From: Xiphydria camelus | Lineage: Eukaryota; Arthropoda; Insecta; Hymenoptera; Xiphydriidae | Direction: 5' to 3' | Length of the DNA stretch: 64,000 nucleotides | Assembly: GCA_963678675.1 (NCBI GenBank) | Contig: OY783200.1 | Coordinates: 14,078,889 to 14,142,888 of the forward strand | Shown: positions 33,327 to 45,130 of the stretch, one piece after another | Position numbering within the stretch: the stretch's first letter is position 1 | How the letters are laid out: each line of letters opens with the position of its first letter | Position numbers and translations under genes: made by a program | Notes under the pieces: model-generated | What the model was told of the DNA's origin: nothing | The model's database searches: none | The model's input: only the letters and a program-made list of their open reading frames with translations

Positions 33327-34015
33327 CAATACACCAAACCTACGCTTCACTGCTTCACTGCTCTGAACGTCGAAAATCATGGTGCGGTATACCCGATGTA
33401 TTTGGATATAGAAAATTACGAGCGGATGCACCTAAAATCCGAAACTTACGATGCACTGTATCTTGAGTGTCTAGACAACGAATTGGATATTCGTTGTCTT
33501 CTGTGAAAAATTATTAATTCTGCGAAGGTCTACACAAATCTACGGAAAATAAATATGTAAATTTTCAAAGTTTTAATGGAAATTTTGAAAAACGGAATGG
33601 AAAACGTGATTTATTCGTATAAATTACATAGTCAATCAGTAATCATTTCAGTAGGGCTTTTCTTTACATTTCGTCGATATTACAGTTTTAAGCAGATTTT
33701 CTGCAATGTCAACTGAACTTGGACCCACTTGCGCATTTCGCGATTGTTCCTACTTATTTTCGAATTTACGAATCGTTCGAAAGGTATTCACGTGAATCAT
33801 TTGATACGTCGGAGTAACAAGTGATGAGTGGAATGTGCGAAAAGTACTTAGCGTTTGGACAAATGCATGCGTCTCCATCCATACTTTTATCCCACTGTAT
33901 GTAGTTATGTGAAGTCATTGGCCCTAGTTATAAAACATAAAATATATGGACAATAAAACACCCCACGTGGGATCCCAATGTATACTGGTAGAGAGGTGCT
34001 CAGGCGGTCTCCGCT
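33327..34015. other. Non-coding stretch
   Basis: The first 150 bases (GGATATAGAAAATTACGAGCGG) resemble the longer unit of the 28.5-31.8-kb satellite, so the mariner may have landed in its edge. The rest shows nothing recognised. Confidence 0.4.
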
Positions 34016-34250
34016 GCAGTATCGACGCTGGCCAGTTACCGGCACAGTCGAGTGCGGTTAGCCCCAACTCGTCACTATGCGTGAGGCGATGATCACGTTA
34101 GCACAAGTATGCAAAAACCGTCACCGGTGGGTATACAGAGTCAGTCGGCTTAGGAGCCGTTCTCGGGTATAATCTAACGTACTTTATTGTGCGGAGGAAT
34201 CCACCAATACTGCCCTCCTAAAAAAAAAAGGTCCTATCTGCAAATTTTTG
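34016..34250 (-). repeat. Inverted copy of 47481-47775
   Basis: GTCGGCTTAGGAGCCGTTCT at 34143 and CCCTCCTAAAAAAAAAAGG near 34212 mirror 47730-47760 and 47490-47515. This pair brackets the whole 34.4-47.5-kb block. Confidence 0.7.
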
Positions 34251-34869
34251 GATTTTTATCATGTGTGCATTCTATAGTTCATATTACACCTATATATTAT
34301 TATTCTGATACAAAGTTAATCTATACATAAAAGTAGCTTCTGCGAAATTTGAATTCAATTAAATAAAAAACTACAATGGCAGCCATTAAAACCTTAGAAC
34401 GTCAATATCTCAAAACAAGAATTTTTGAAGACGGAAGAATACGGTGTACGGACGAAGAGCACGTAGCAACAGTCTCAGGCAAGAAGGTGCAAGATGAGTC
34501 AATGCTTTCGGAAAGCCCGAATGCTTTGTACTTTCTGGGGACTCCCGTTCACCCTTGTTACCAACTAGTGCGCATGAACAGGAAGGCTCACAGTGGCATC
34601 AGCATGGTTGGAATGTCCGATAGCTGGGGATCGTTTCGGGTATTGCAAAAGTCCCGTTTTGCCCTCGCTACCCTTTAGTTCCATTGCGATCTACGCATCA
34701 CACTGCTACCTCTCATACTTGGCTTGTCTTGTGCATTGTTGACAAATTCTCTCGTATCGTATCTTCTGGGCAGCGACCTGTCAACTTCATGTCAATGCAT
34801 GATCTCATATACGTAGTGCTACCTTTAAAAACTCCTCCTGCCCCCCCCCCCTCCCGACTTTTACTATTC

Positions 34870-37331
34870 ACGATTATAGCAAATTCAATGAGGACAGCTT
34901 CTTCACTGACTTGTACTCTTATGATTGGAAGGCCTTTTCGGCCTCGCCTTGCATTGACACTAAGGTTTACCACTTAGTACGTGCCATTACGGAGACTTTC
35001 GATGAACATGCCCCGAACAAGGTTGTCACTTTTAAGCGTAAACCTGCCCTATGGATAACAGCTGAGCTTCGTGCTCGTATGCGCGAGCGTGATAGGATTC
35101 GGCGTGTCTTTGTGAGGACTAGATTGCCTCATCTACATGTTCAGCTCAGGACTCTGCGAAATGGCATACGTTCAGCGGTTAGAGCAACCAAGATTAGCTA
35201 CTTCAATGACAGACTTTGTGGTCGTTAGCGGGCGCGTGATATTTGGGCTGAGCTTAGGCGTCTCGGAGCAGCTAGTGGGAAAAGGATTTCACTATCCCTT
35301 GTTGTATCCGTTGACGAGCTTAATGAGAATTTCCTTTCCTACTTCACTCCTTCTATCCCGCTTCTAATTTATGATCTTGCTATAGTACCCTTTGCCCCCT
35401 CTCGCTTTTATCTTTCACATATTACTCCTGAAGATCTTTCTAGTGTCCTTAAACAATTAAAATCTAAGGCTGTTGGTGCGGATGGATTAGGTCTTACTTT
35501 GTTGGATCGGTCTATGGATATCATATTCCCTATCATTGTGCATCTTTTCAATTATTCCATTACCAATTCGAGTTTTCCATCTTTGTGGGAGCTTGCGCTT
35601 ATTAGGCCTATCCCTAAAGTAAAAACACCTGCTTCTGCGGCTGATTATAGACCTATTTCTAGCTTGCCTACACTATCCAAGGTTCTTGAAAGAATTGTCC
35701 ATGATCAATTAGTTCAATTTATGACTGATAATAGTCTTGTTGACCCTTGTCAGTCTGGTTTTCATAGCAATTACAGTACTCAGACTGCCCTGGTCAAGGT
35801 TGCTGATGATATCCGGTTTGGTATGGATCGCAGAATGTTTACTATTCTTGTCATGTTTGATTTCTCCAAAGCTTTTGACACCATTCCTCAAAGTAAACGC
35901 CTGGCTACTCTCGAGAGGCTGGGTTGCTCACTCTCTGTGCTCTCTTGTATTCGTTCATATCTCACTAATCATTTTCAGGCTGTAGTTGATCTTTCTGGTT
36001 CTACCACTGGTTGGGGTTCAGTCACTTCGGGCGTTTTGCAGGGCTCTGTCCTTGGACCACTTTTATTTTCTATTTATTTGCGCGACCTCCCGCAGGCTCT
36101 TCATTGCTGTAAGCATATGCTATATGCTGACGACCTGCATATGTATTACACAGCTCCACAAAAAAAATCGAAAAAATGCTTCCTCTCTGACCAGACCAGT
36201 ATATCTTTATGTTTTTAGGGTCGCTGAATCCGAATCCGGTGTCCGTTTGTCTCCATCACGTCACGTTCAAGGTCAAATCCTGGAAAAATAGTCAAATCGA
36301 TTCAAATTATTATTCCTATATATTTTTGAGGTCGTTGGATCCGAATCCGGTGTCCGTTTGTCTCCATCACGTCACATTTTTTAAAATCTCAAACAACCAT
36401 CAATAGATCATGATTTTCAAAAAGTTAATGGACTTAAACCAAAAACATAAAGATATACTCGTCTGGTCAGAGGAAGCATTTTTTCGATTTTTTTTGTGGA
36501 GCTGTGTTATCATTGCTCTCCGGCGGAGCTTAATGAGGCCATTAAACTTGCTAGTTTAGATGCTTCCTCTGTGCTGTCTTAAGCCACTGATAACTCTCTT
36601 AAATTGAATGCTCCTAGGACTAAGGCCATTATTTTCGGTACAAGCAGATTCATCAATTCTCTTGATTTTAATTTGCTACCTAAAATGAAGGTTGGTGGTG
36701 TGGCTGTCCCTTATTCCCAAGTTGTGAGGAACCTTGGCGTACTGTTTTCCAGGACCTTGTCCTGCAACGATCACTTCTCTGAGGTTGTCAGGTGTATTCA
36801 TGCTACGCTTTTTCAGCTGAAGAGAAACCGTCATTTCCTTCCTTTCCATCTTCGGAAGAGGCTTGTAGATGCTCTCATCTTCCCGCACATAGACTACTAT
36901 GGTGCGCTGTTTGGAGGCATTTCTGATGAACAGTGTATTAGGGTTCAGAGGGCCGTGAATATGTGTACTCGATTTATCTTTGGTGTTCGTCGTGTCGAGC
37001 ACATTACGCCTTATCGGCGTGACCTTTATTGGCTTGATTACAGAAGGCGGGCACATATCTCATTGGTTCTCTGTTTTTCTCTGTGCGCTCTTCTGGAGCG
37101 CCGGCTTACTTAGCAGATATGTTTCACTCTAGAACTTCGTCTCCGTTTCACTATACTTGGGAGCCTGTCTCTAATCTACATGTCCCAGTGTGTCGCACCA
37201 CGGTTTGTCAGAAATCTTTTGCTGTCACTGCCTCATCCCTTTGGAATTCATTTCCGGCGGTTTTTAGGGAGTCTACTTCTGTACCAATTTTCAAAAGTAT
37301 ACTTTTCCACTGGCTGTTATCCGAGGACTAA
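34870..37331 (+). pseudogene. LINE reverse transcriptase, stops and one MITE insertion
   Basis: From 34870 the frame shows YDWKAFSASPCI, KRKPALWITAELRARMRERD and a stop at 35226. It then gives HITPEDLSSVLKQLKSKAVGADG. From 35499 the RT core follows: IRPIPKV, ADYRPISSLPTLSKVLERIV, CQSGFHSNYSTQTALV, FDFSKAFDTI, GVLQGSVLGPLLFSIYL and YADD (about 36123-36134). The MITE enters right after the YADD block. Beyond it, one stop, then the thumb (LNAPRTKAIIFG, RNLGVLF) and the C-terminal LYWLDYRRRAHI and SLWNSFPA blocks. The enzyme copies element RNA at a nicked target. The catalytic core residues remain, but the gene is broken. Confidence 0.88.
36149..36506. mobile_element. TTA-flanked palindromic MITE inside the LINE RT (358 bp)
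   Basis: Flanked by TTA (36146-36148 and 36507-36509). Ends are CACAGCTCCAC and its inverse, with long arms. It shares CATCACGTCACATT and TTAATGGACTTAAACC with the 10864-11751 element. TCCGAATCCGGTGTCCGTTT occurs twice inside. Confidence 0.9.
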
Positions 37332-37873
37332 TCTTTTTCTATATGTCAAATCACTTATTCACTAATCTTGCTCATTTGCTTACCTCTTTCTGGCTTACTT
37401 ACTTGCTTGCTCATCTAATTACTTTATTTCTTTATTGACATCAATTATCGTCATCATTATTACCATTCCCTTCATCACCTTCTTTATTATTATTATTATT
37501 ATTGTTCTCGTTACTCTATTATTATTGTTCATTATTATTATTAATTATTATTATTATTGTTCTCGCTAGTTTATTATTATTATATTCTTTATATTACTTT
37601 TGTATCTCTCCTCATTAGCTCTTATCGTTAGAGGGCTTGCCCTAGAGCTTAATAAATGCTTCTTCTTCTTCTACCTGAGAGTACGTCCCAGGGAGGACGG
37701 CGTACGAGAGGCAGTTCGATTGCAGACTTTTATCGAGACAGTCGCAAGTAGCGCTCTACCCCGAGACAATAGTTAACAAGATCGGCAGTATTGTATTTAG
37801 TCTTTGAATATACATATTGCGAAAGACTAGGTGGTGAACGAGTGTCTGACCGTTCCTTTTTACCTCTACAGAG

Positions 37874-37888
37874 TCAGAAGTGGGATTC
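37874..37888 (+). other. Primer-binding-site-like sequence of gypsy element 2
   Basis: TCAGAAGTGGGATTC follows the LTR end by three bases. It matches the complement of a tRNA 3' end of the leucine type as I recall it, which fits a minus-strand primer site. The initial TGG-type bases are changed. Confidence 0.6.
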
Positions 37889-37989
37889 ACACACGTCCTT
37901 CAGTTTAGTTGAATAAGTGATTGTGAGACAGACGGATAACGCTCTCAGAAGTCTTGCAGAAGACTTGCAGATGCTATATCAGAAATCAC

Positions 37990-40579
37990 GAATTCAGGCT
38001 CGAGACGATTAAACAACAACCACTACCAGAATGCGAAGTTCTTGCCAGAGTTTGAGCCAGCTTCAAAGAATCTGTCAGCGGCTGAATGGATTGGAAAGAT
38101 CAATGATTGCAGTGTGGTGTATGATTGGGATGACAAGGTAAAACTGTATCTATTAGGGTTTAGACGGAGAGGTAATGCCAATTGTGGTATGGCGATTTAG
38201 CGCATTCCTTTTTGAACTGGGATCTATTTTCTCATGCTGTGATTCAACAATTCCCGGGGGAAACTAGTTTCGATCGTCTATTCAATGACATCGCGTCATA
38301 CAAAAGTAAACCAGGTAGAGGTAAACTACATCGCGCAGAATGCCCGACCACTAGGTAGAACAAACATAAAATACGAGGAATTGTCAGAACAGGAGCTTAA
38401 TAAACTAATGTGTTTACTAAACAAATACCGAGGGAATCTCGCCCTTGGTATGGACGAGTTAAAATGCGCCGATGTACCAGGTATGAAAATCGAATTGTTA
38501 AATGATGACCCTGTTGCATACCGACCATATCGATTACACAGGTTTACAAAAAAAAAAGTCCGGACTATTTGACCGGACCATGGTATTCCGAGGTATTTTT
38601 GCATCCTGAATCCGATCCCGAGGTCATCTGAGCCCCATCACGTCAGAAAAATGAGATTTCAAGGTCATTTAAAGGTTAAAATGACCATTTTTTGGAACTG
38701 GATCCGGGACAATTTCTCAAACGACCTGTTGAGTTGGAGGGTAGCTGTTTAGGTCTTGAATACCTTCCAAACATTGGAATGGAGTCCTAAATCTCGACCG
38801 GGACTATCACAGAACCACCCCAGTGGATAAAATGTTGCCATGATCGTTGTATCTCGCGGATTACGATCTCCCTGTCAAGGCATCCAATTCCGGCGATCCG
38901 TTCACTGTGACAGTGGACCCAGCACTGACCCTAATGGCCTTAGAACCTTGGAGTCATGCTCTGGGTGCTGCTCAGGGCAGTCCCATTTCCTTATTTATTT
39001 ATTTCGAAATCTCGTTTTTCTGACGTGATGGGGCTCAGATGACCTCGGGATCGGATTCAGGACGCAAAAATACCTCGGAATACCATGGTCAGGTCAAATA
39101 GTCCGGACTTTTTTTTTGTAAACCTGTGTTATCGACAGTAGAAAGAGAAAAGGTAAAAGAGATAATTTTAGACTTAGAACCTAGTGGAGTAATTATAGAA
39201 AGTAAATCCTAATATACGAGTCCGATCATTAGTTTCGAAGAAAACGCGAGATGATAGAATGTGCGTGGACTATAGGGCATTAAATAAAATTATGAAACGA
39301 ATGAAATATTCACAAGGTACCAGTAATCGATGACGAAAATGGATCGATTAGAAAAAAATTTTTTTTATTACTCTACATTTGATATCAGGATTTTATTAGA
39401 TTCCCCTACATCATGACGCTATTGAAAAGATTGCCTTTATTACTCCTGACGGTCATTATGAATTTCTACGCGTCATTTTCGGGTTAGTCAACGCTCCAGA
39501 ATATTTTTAGAGAATAATGACGGCAACCTTTCGCGGAACTGATATTAATATTTATATCGATGATATCGTACTCGCATTTAATAAAACGAGAGGGATTCGA
39601 AAAATTTAAAGAGATATTGGAAACCTTCCGATGTAAAGGGTTTTCAATAAATATCAGCAAATGTAAATTTTTCATAAAAAAGATGGAATATCTAGGTTGC
39701 GAAGTTTCTAAAGAAGGCGCTCGACCGGTTCAATGTAAACTTGACGCAGTACTGAAAGTCGAACCGCTAAAAACGTTAAACAAGTGCATCAATGTCTTGG
39801 CTTGACCGGGTCTTTCAGAAAGTTTATTAACGATTTTGCAAGTAAAATAGCACCATTTTGATAGACTTATTGCGTAAAAATTCCCAGTAGGAACGGGGTA
39901 CTAGGCAAGAAAATGCAATACAAGAAATAAAGGAAGAGTATTGGTTTAAAAATGAGGCAATTGTTAAGAAATACGTTGATAATTTCTTAAATTGCTTATA
40001 TTATGAGTTGAAATCGAGAAGAAACAGGGTCCATGCATTCGATTGAGAAAGTAGCCATTCCATTTCATACGCTGCACCTAGATCACGTTGGACCATTTGT
40101 ACAAAGTGTCCACAAGAATACGCGAATTTTAACTATTGTTGATGGATTCACGAATTTCTGTACACTTGAAGCGGCGCAGAACACCAAGACCAAATACATT
40201 ATAAAAGCCTTGCAAGCGGTATCTGCGTTGTTTGGAGTACCTACCCGAATCATAACCGATAAAGGAGCAGGTTTCACTTCACACATGTTTCAGTTGTTTT
40301 GTACGGAATTTGAAATAAAGCACAACCCGAATTTCGTGGCAGTAACCAAGGACAACTAGCTAGTGTGAGAGGGTAAATCGCACTGTACTGGAAACATTGG
40401 CCACCATCACCATCGCCGGCGACTGGAAAAAGTCGAAAACTTGATCCAAAAGCCAAGGGACTCATTAGGGTCGAGGCGGTTTTACTTAGAGACAGATGCG
40501 AGGTCGAGGATCTCGGAGACATGAAGAGGACGCCTGGGCAGCGATTTGTAATAGCCGTGGACCAGCTGAAGCTATAGAT
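37990..40579 (+). pseudogene. Gypsy element 2 gag-pol remnants
   Basis: Short pieces in element order: gag (FLPEFEPASKNLSAAEWIGKI at 38040, then FSHAVIQQFPGETSFDRLF); the start of reverse transcriptase (38285-38536, YEELSEQELNKLMCLLNKYRG and PVAYRPYRLHR), cut by a TTA MITE; the rest of RT with stops (39129-39540) through YIDDIV near 39556; RT thumb (39590-39790); integrase core (40033-40359) with HLDHVGPF and ITDKGAGF; and a C-terminal scrap (40442-40579). Protease, most of RNase H and the integrase Glu region are deleted. The copy is inactive. Confidence 0.85.
38537..39128. mobile_element. TTA-flanked palindromic MITE inside gypsy 2 RT (592 bp)
   Basis: Flanked by TTA (38534-38536 and 39129-39131). 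Ends are CACAGGTTTAC and its inverse, with arms of about 130 bp including GTCCGGACTATTTGACC and CCATCACGTCAGAAA. It is the third member of the TTA/CACAG group, and it breaks the RT frame between LHR and the next motif. Confidence 0.9.
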
Positions 40580-40689
40580 CATCTCCAGTACTGCTGATTG
40601 GCAGGCGAAGAGGATTAAATGCTTATACAGGGTGAGTCGGGAGGATCGGACCAAACTCTAGGAGCGTATTGTATACAAGATAATAATGT

Positions 40690-41005
40690 AAAAAACCCAT
40701 ATGCCCTTATCCGATTTTCATTTGTTTTCAAGTTACAGCGTAATTAATAATTTCTATTTAGTGTTGTAAAAATGAAAATCGGATAAGGACATATGAGTAA
40801 CGGCATTTTCTGTTGGTCGCTGAAACGTGGACTTAACTCGTGGCGTAGGTTGGACCACTTGCCAAGTCGGAACCTCTGGTGTATTCCCCTGGCCAGCGTG
40901 TACATGATCTTAGATTTCGGCGTAAGCTGGACTATTTGCCGAGTCGAAATCTCTGGTATATTTCCCTGGTCAGGGCGTACATGACCTTAGGTTTCGGCGT
41001 AGGCT
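40690..41005. repeat. Hairpin and 77-bp tandem repeat
   Basis: CCTTATCCGATTTTCAT (40707) and its inverse (40770) form a hairpin of about 100 bases. A 77-bp unit then starts CGTAGG or CGTAAG at 40844, 40921 and 40998. Confidence 0.75.
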
Positions 41006-41034
41006 TAGACCAATTAGTCCAATAAATGCGTGTT

Positions 41035-41290
41035 TAAAACTCCGATTTCGTAACAAAATTGCGGATGTTTTTTTCTCGACATTCTTATATGTTTTTGGGG
41101 CTGCTGTGAATCCGAATTTATAGTTAGCTGCCTTGTAGGAGGTCGGCTTCATAGCCAAAAACGCAAAAAATCTGAATTTTTCAGCACTTTCTTCAGTTTT
41201 TTGCGTATATCTCAAAAACTGTACGTTTTTTGGAAGATGAGCGTTCCATTCCAAATTAAAGTAAATAAAATTTCCTACAAAATGCACTGA
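41035..41290 (-). repeat. Left copy of an inverted repeat flanking gypsy 3
   Basis: It matches 46392-46630 in reverse orientation (for example TATGTTTTTGGGGCTGCTG and its inverse). The pair brackets gypsy 3 and a foldback. Confidence 0.8.
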
Positions 41291-41591
41291 TCATCTTTGT
41301 TTTTCTGACAAGCGGTAACGGCGCTAGAGCTCGCTAAAAATGATTTTTTGGTACTTTTACAAAAACACCCAGTTCCACTTTTTACGAGTCGAGAAATATA
41401 CAAGTTATCAACAAAAAACTTTATTCCACGTAAAAGAGCGTTAAAGAACTTGCTTTCTAAAACGTGACGGCACCGCCACTGTTCGCAGGCCGACTTAAGG
41501 TGCGTCACCGAACATAAAACTAAAGACAAGAAGGGTCACTCGGGGGGCGTCCGAACTTTGAAGTGGGGACTACAAGAGTGAGCCGCCGTAA

Positions 41592-42914
41592 AATCAATTC
41601 TTACGTGAACAAGTGGAGCTGCTGCGAACTGAGGGAATGCTCGCTCAGTTAAATGTTGATGGTCGGAATGGAAATCAGCACGATGATCAGTTACAGAGAG
41701 AATTGCAACTACTGAAGAGAGAACGCGAATTATTAAGTGAAAAGGTGACATTATTAGAACGGGAAAGAGAGTGGAGGAGACGGGAAGTTCAACTGGGTAA
41801 CGTTCGACCAGTTGATACAGCAAGTAGCAATGTGTTGAAGGCTAGTTTAAAGACAATTGGAGAGTCCTTAGCAGATTTCAGTGAGGGAACAGATTTTGTT
41901 GAGTGGCAAAAGCAAGGGCAGTATGTGGTACGTGGTTTTGAACTGGATGAACAGATGGGGCAATTGTTGGTGACTACGAAATTAAAGGGGAAAGCGGCGT
42001 CGTGGTTGCATTCAAAGGCAGAGCATCGAGAGTTGAGTTTGACAGACTTACTGAAGGCCATGGAAGAGTTCTTCGATCACCGTCCAACGAGATTGAATAA
42101 TAGCAAAAAGGAGTTCGAGAATAGAAAGTGGCAGACAAATGAAACTTTCAATGATTATTTTTATGACAAGACGATTTTGGCCAATCGTGTACCATTGGAA
42201 GATGAGGAGGAAATCATCGAGTATATTATTGAAGGTATTCGAGAAAGAGGCTTGAGAAATCAAGCATTAATGTTACGGCTTAAGGCAAAGGCAGATTTGC
42301 TTTCGGCATTCAAGGGGATCACACTTACAGCGGAAATAAAGAGTGGTGCGAGAGGAACGAGTGCGTCAATCAGTACGATGAGTGGCATCAAAACAGAAAA
42401 GCAAGACAAAGACAGTAAGAATCAGGAAAGTGAAGTAAAAAGTGAGAAGTATGATAGCGTCAAGAAATACCAAGTGAAGTGCTACAATTGCAGCAAGCCC
42501 AATCATATTGCTAAAGACTGTCCGCGACCAGTAAGAGAGAAAGGGGCGTGTTACATATATTTCCGAATGGGGCATCAAGCGAAGGACTGTTCAGAGAATT
42601 GGAAGAATAAGAAGCAGAAATCTCAGAGATCGACCAAACCGCATCCGCAGGTGACCAACATCTACGAGGAGCCAGCGTCTCAAGAAGAATGTCGTGAGAG
42701 AGTAATATTTGAAGTTAATGATGGGAGTACGCGAAGAATTTTGAATTTAGATACGCGATTAGACACAGGAAGTCCTATTAGTATGATAAAAGAAAGGTTC
42801 GTTGATAAAGAGTCGATGCTTCCAATTGATTCGAATTCATTGCCATACAGAGGGGTAAATCAAACGCCGATTAAAATTCCGGGGGACTGTAAAGACGCGA
42901 ATTACTTTGTATAA
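41592..42914 (+). CDS. gag: Gag of gypsy element 3 (open frame)
   Basis: The frame is open from 41592; the first ATG is at 41637. An N-terminal coiled coil (QRELQLLKRERELLSEKVTL) precedes the capsid-like part (FVEWQKQGQYVVRGFEL, WLHSKAEHRELSL, RKWQTNETFNDYF). Two zinc knuckles follow: CYNCSKPNHIAKDC is standard C-x2-C-x4-H-x4-C, while in the second (CYIYFRMGHQAKDC) the second Cys is Tyr. A protease start LDTGSPISMI, with the catalytic Asp, is fused in frame before a shift at about 42900. Gag assembles intracellular particles. The frame is long and undamaged up to that shift. Confidence 0.88.
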   Translation, partial: NQFLREQVELLRTEGMLAQLNVDGRNGNQHDDQLQRELQLLKRERELLSEKVTLLEREREWRRREVQLGNVRPVDTASSNVLKASLKTIGESLADFSEGTDFVEWQKQGQYVVRGFELDEQMGQLLVTTKLKGKAASWLHSKAEHRELSLTDLLKAMEEFFDHRPTRLNNSKKEFENRKWQTNETFNDYFYDKTILANRVPLEDEEEIIEYIIEGIRERGLRNQALMLRLKAKADLLSAFKGITLTAEIKSGARGTSASISTMSGIKTEKQDKDSKNQESEVKSEKYDSVKKYQVKCYNCSKPNHIAKDCPRPVREKGACYIYFRMGHQAKDCSENWKNKKQKSQRSTKPHPQVTNIYEEPASQEECRERVIFEVNDGSTRRILNLDTRLDTGSPISMIKERFVDKESMLPIDSNSLPYRGVNQTPIKIPGDCKDANYFV

Positions 42915-43469
42915 TTTAGTCAAAGAGGATATAGCGATTTTCGTTGTTCTAGAAAGTACGTTTAGAGTTTCGGCTTTACTTGGAAGAGACATTTTGACAC
43001 GGAAATTCAAGTTAGGGTTACGTAGGTCGGTGGAGAACGACACAATATCCGAGGTATTACACATTGAAGTCGATGAATCAGATGAACCAAGTGATAGACT
43101 AAATATAAGCGAAAAGGGCGATGAAAAGGTTAGGATGAAATTCAGGAAATTGTTTAAGGAAGAGTACGTGATGCCTGAAAGACCGGATGAGCCAACGGTT
43201 AAACAAGAGCTGAAATTAAGATTGAAGGATGATAAACTGTTTCATTCGGCGCAGCGACGATTATCGTATGATCAAAAAAATAAGTTAAGTGTTGTTTTGG
43301 ATAGTTTGCTAGAAAAAGGGTACGTTAAGCCGAGTGACTCTGAGTATGCATCTCCCATAGTGCTGGTAAACAAAAAGAATGGAGAAGTAAGAATGTGTAT
43401 CGATTTCAGACATTTAAATGATATGTTGGAAAGAGATAATTATCCATTACCCGTAATTGAGGATCAGAA

Positions 43470-44598
43470 CCCTTTCACTGCTGAAGCGATACGCCATACC
43501 TTACCGATATACTGACGTAGTTTTTCGATAAGAACATTATTTTGTGTGCATCATCCCCTACTGTAAATACGATATTTACTTCAGATAAGCCCTCCTGGCG
43601 CCATGTTTGAAAGGCGACACGGAATCGTGTCACCAACACATAGAGATAGTTTTCGCTGCTGTGTGCTGCTCAACACTGATCCGTGCCACCATTTTTTTAT
43701 ATTATTGGTACTATAACTAGTCAGTGTTGGTAAAATGTTTATTTCTCAAAAATAACCATTTGGCATAAAAATAAACAACATAAATAAACATCCAAATGTA
43801 GACAAAATATCAAAAAACTAAAAATAAAAATACACTGTGCTATAAACATAAACATTTAGGGTTAGGAATAAACATTTTGTGCTATAAAAATAAATAACTC
43901 TACTAGTAAATAGGATCAGTAAACAAAAAAAAACATTTTCTGTAGGTATTGTAAAAATATTGAAAAAATATTGCACTAATTCTTGTGATAGGTGCTAAAA
44001 CATTCTCCCACACAAAGCCCAGGTGAATTAGGGCACTCTGTATGTGTCATTCTGCACTCTGTCATTGTGATGGTACGGTGTGCTTTTCCGGATTTTGTTG
44101 CGACTGCAAACCTAACACCTTTTCCTCTTTGTTTCTCCTTTCTCGTTGGACGTATTTATTTTTTTTATGACATGCTCAGTTTGTAATTCTCTTGATTGCC
44201 TTTTTTCAGTCCCTACTATCTCCGTCGTTCTCGTCGAACTCGCCTTCCGATTCACTCATGTTGATTAACATTTGCAGATCATGATCAGTCAATTTATTAG
44301 CATTTCGTACAGCTATTTCTGGCCTTTTAGGCCTCGAGGGACCAGCCTCACTGTCCGCCATAAATAACGTGTAAACAACCGCCTCAAATTAAAACCTAAC
44401 CTCGAAAACTGAAACGAACGCCGGCCCGAGAATTTCGAATACCTTTGCAATGTGCTAAAGCAGCCACGTGCACTTACTCACGCTGCTGAGTTAGTATTGG
44501 CGCTTTTAATATGCAGCTCCACGCGACACGGATCAGTGTCGCCAGCACATGCGCAAGGCTGCAACTGATACGGATCCGGGTCGGCCGCAGTGAAAGGG
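43470..44598 (-). mobile_element. piggyBac-type element, deletion derivative, inside gypsy 3 RT
   Basis: Ends CCCTTTCACTGC and its inverse. TTAA is present on the right (44599-44602). On the left only AA remains, so the duplication lost its first bases. Subterminal words GTGTCACCAACACA and GTGTCGCCAGCACA are near-repeats. It contains the start of a piggyBac-like gene. Confidence 0.85.
44206..44361 (-). pseudogene. piggyBac transposase N-terminal remnant (51 codons)
   Basis: The frame begins MADSEAGPSRPKRPEIAVR and passes into an acidic stretch (SESEGEFDENDGDS) before a stop. An acidic N-terminal tail is typical of piggyBac transposases, and it sits in an element with TTAA and CCC...GGG ends. 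The catalytic part has been deleted. The frame is too short for default gene calling. Confidence 0.6.
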
Positions 44599-45130
44599 TT
44601 AACACATTGTCAAATAAGAAATACTTTTCGTCGTTAGATTTAAAGGATGGGTATTATGACTTGAAAGTCTCGGATGATTCCGTAAAGTACACATCATTCG
44701 TCACGCCATTAGGGCAATATGAATGTTTGCAAATGCCCTTCGGTATCAAGATGGCTCCAGCCGATTTTCAGCGATATATAAACACAATTTTAAAAGATGA
44801 AATTAAAGCGGGTAACGTCGTTGTTTATATGGACGACATTCTGGTCATAACAGAAACGTTGGAAGAGCAATTTGTTGTGTTGAAATACCTATTCAAATTA
44901 CTGGTCGATAATAAACTCACGTTGAGTCTTTTAGCAACCCTCGACTCGACTACCTAATAAGTTTTAAATATAATTTCTTAATGTTTTTATCAAACATGGC
45001 TTACAATTTAACTTATTCAAAAGAAGCTTCTTCTCACAAAGATCTTTATGAGAAAATTAAATATTGCAGACGTCTTTTTTATGATATATAATGTAAGTAC
45101 ATACACGTGATATAAGGGTTTATTAACATA

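Larger units (their letters stand above)
34680..37674 (+). mobile_element. Non-LTR retrotransposon (LINE), 5' truncated
   Basis: It lies within the LTR. It carries a reverse-transcriptase gene, then an AT-rich 3' region with an (ATT)n tract (37480-37580) and a CTT-repeat tail just before the LTR resumes. The endonuclease domain is absent, consistent with 5' truncation. A TTA MITE interrupts it at 36149-36506. The RT most resembles the Jockey/CR1 side of the LINE tree; I cannot be more exact. Confidence 0.85.
34426..37870 (+). repeat. LTR of gypsy element 2, split by a LINE
   Basis: Segments 34426-34676 and 37677-37870 together align with the uninterrupted copy at 47036-47480. The LTR starts TGAAGAC and ends CTCTACA. 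A tRNA-like primer-binding word follows at 37874. The join lies at the CTACC word, where the LINE entered. Confidence 0.75.
42907..44940 (+). pseudogene. pol: Pol of gypsy element 3, cut by a piggyBac-type element and truncated
   Basis: After the frame change the protease C-terminus (ALLGRDIL) and the RT fingers follow: KSGY-type KGYVKPSDSEYASPIVLVNKK and MCIDFRHLND, up to PLPVIEDQ. Here a 1.13-kb insertion interrupts the gene (43470-44598). RT resumes with YFSSLDLKDGYYD, LQMPFGIKMAPADF and YMDD (about 44828-44839). Homology ends at about 44930 with no RNase H or integrase. Removing the insertion would restore continuity apart from three bases lost at the left junction. Confidence 0.88.

Noticed and set aside
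34445..34678. Apparent 100-codon protein shared by 34.4 kb and 47.0 kb
   Set aside because: The shared sequence is LTR DNA of gypsy element 2, so the similarity is nucleotide-level repetition, not a conserved protein.
37480..37580. (ATT)n-rich stretch as a microsatellite of its own
   Set aside because: It lies in the 3' untranslated part of the LINE and is best treated as part of that element.
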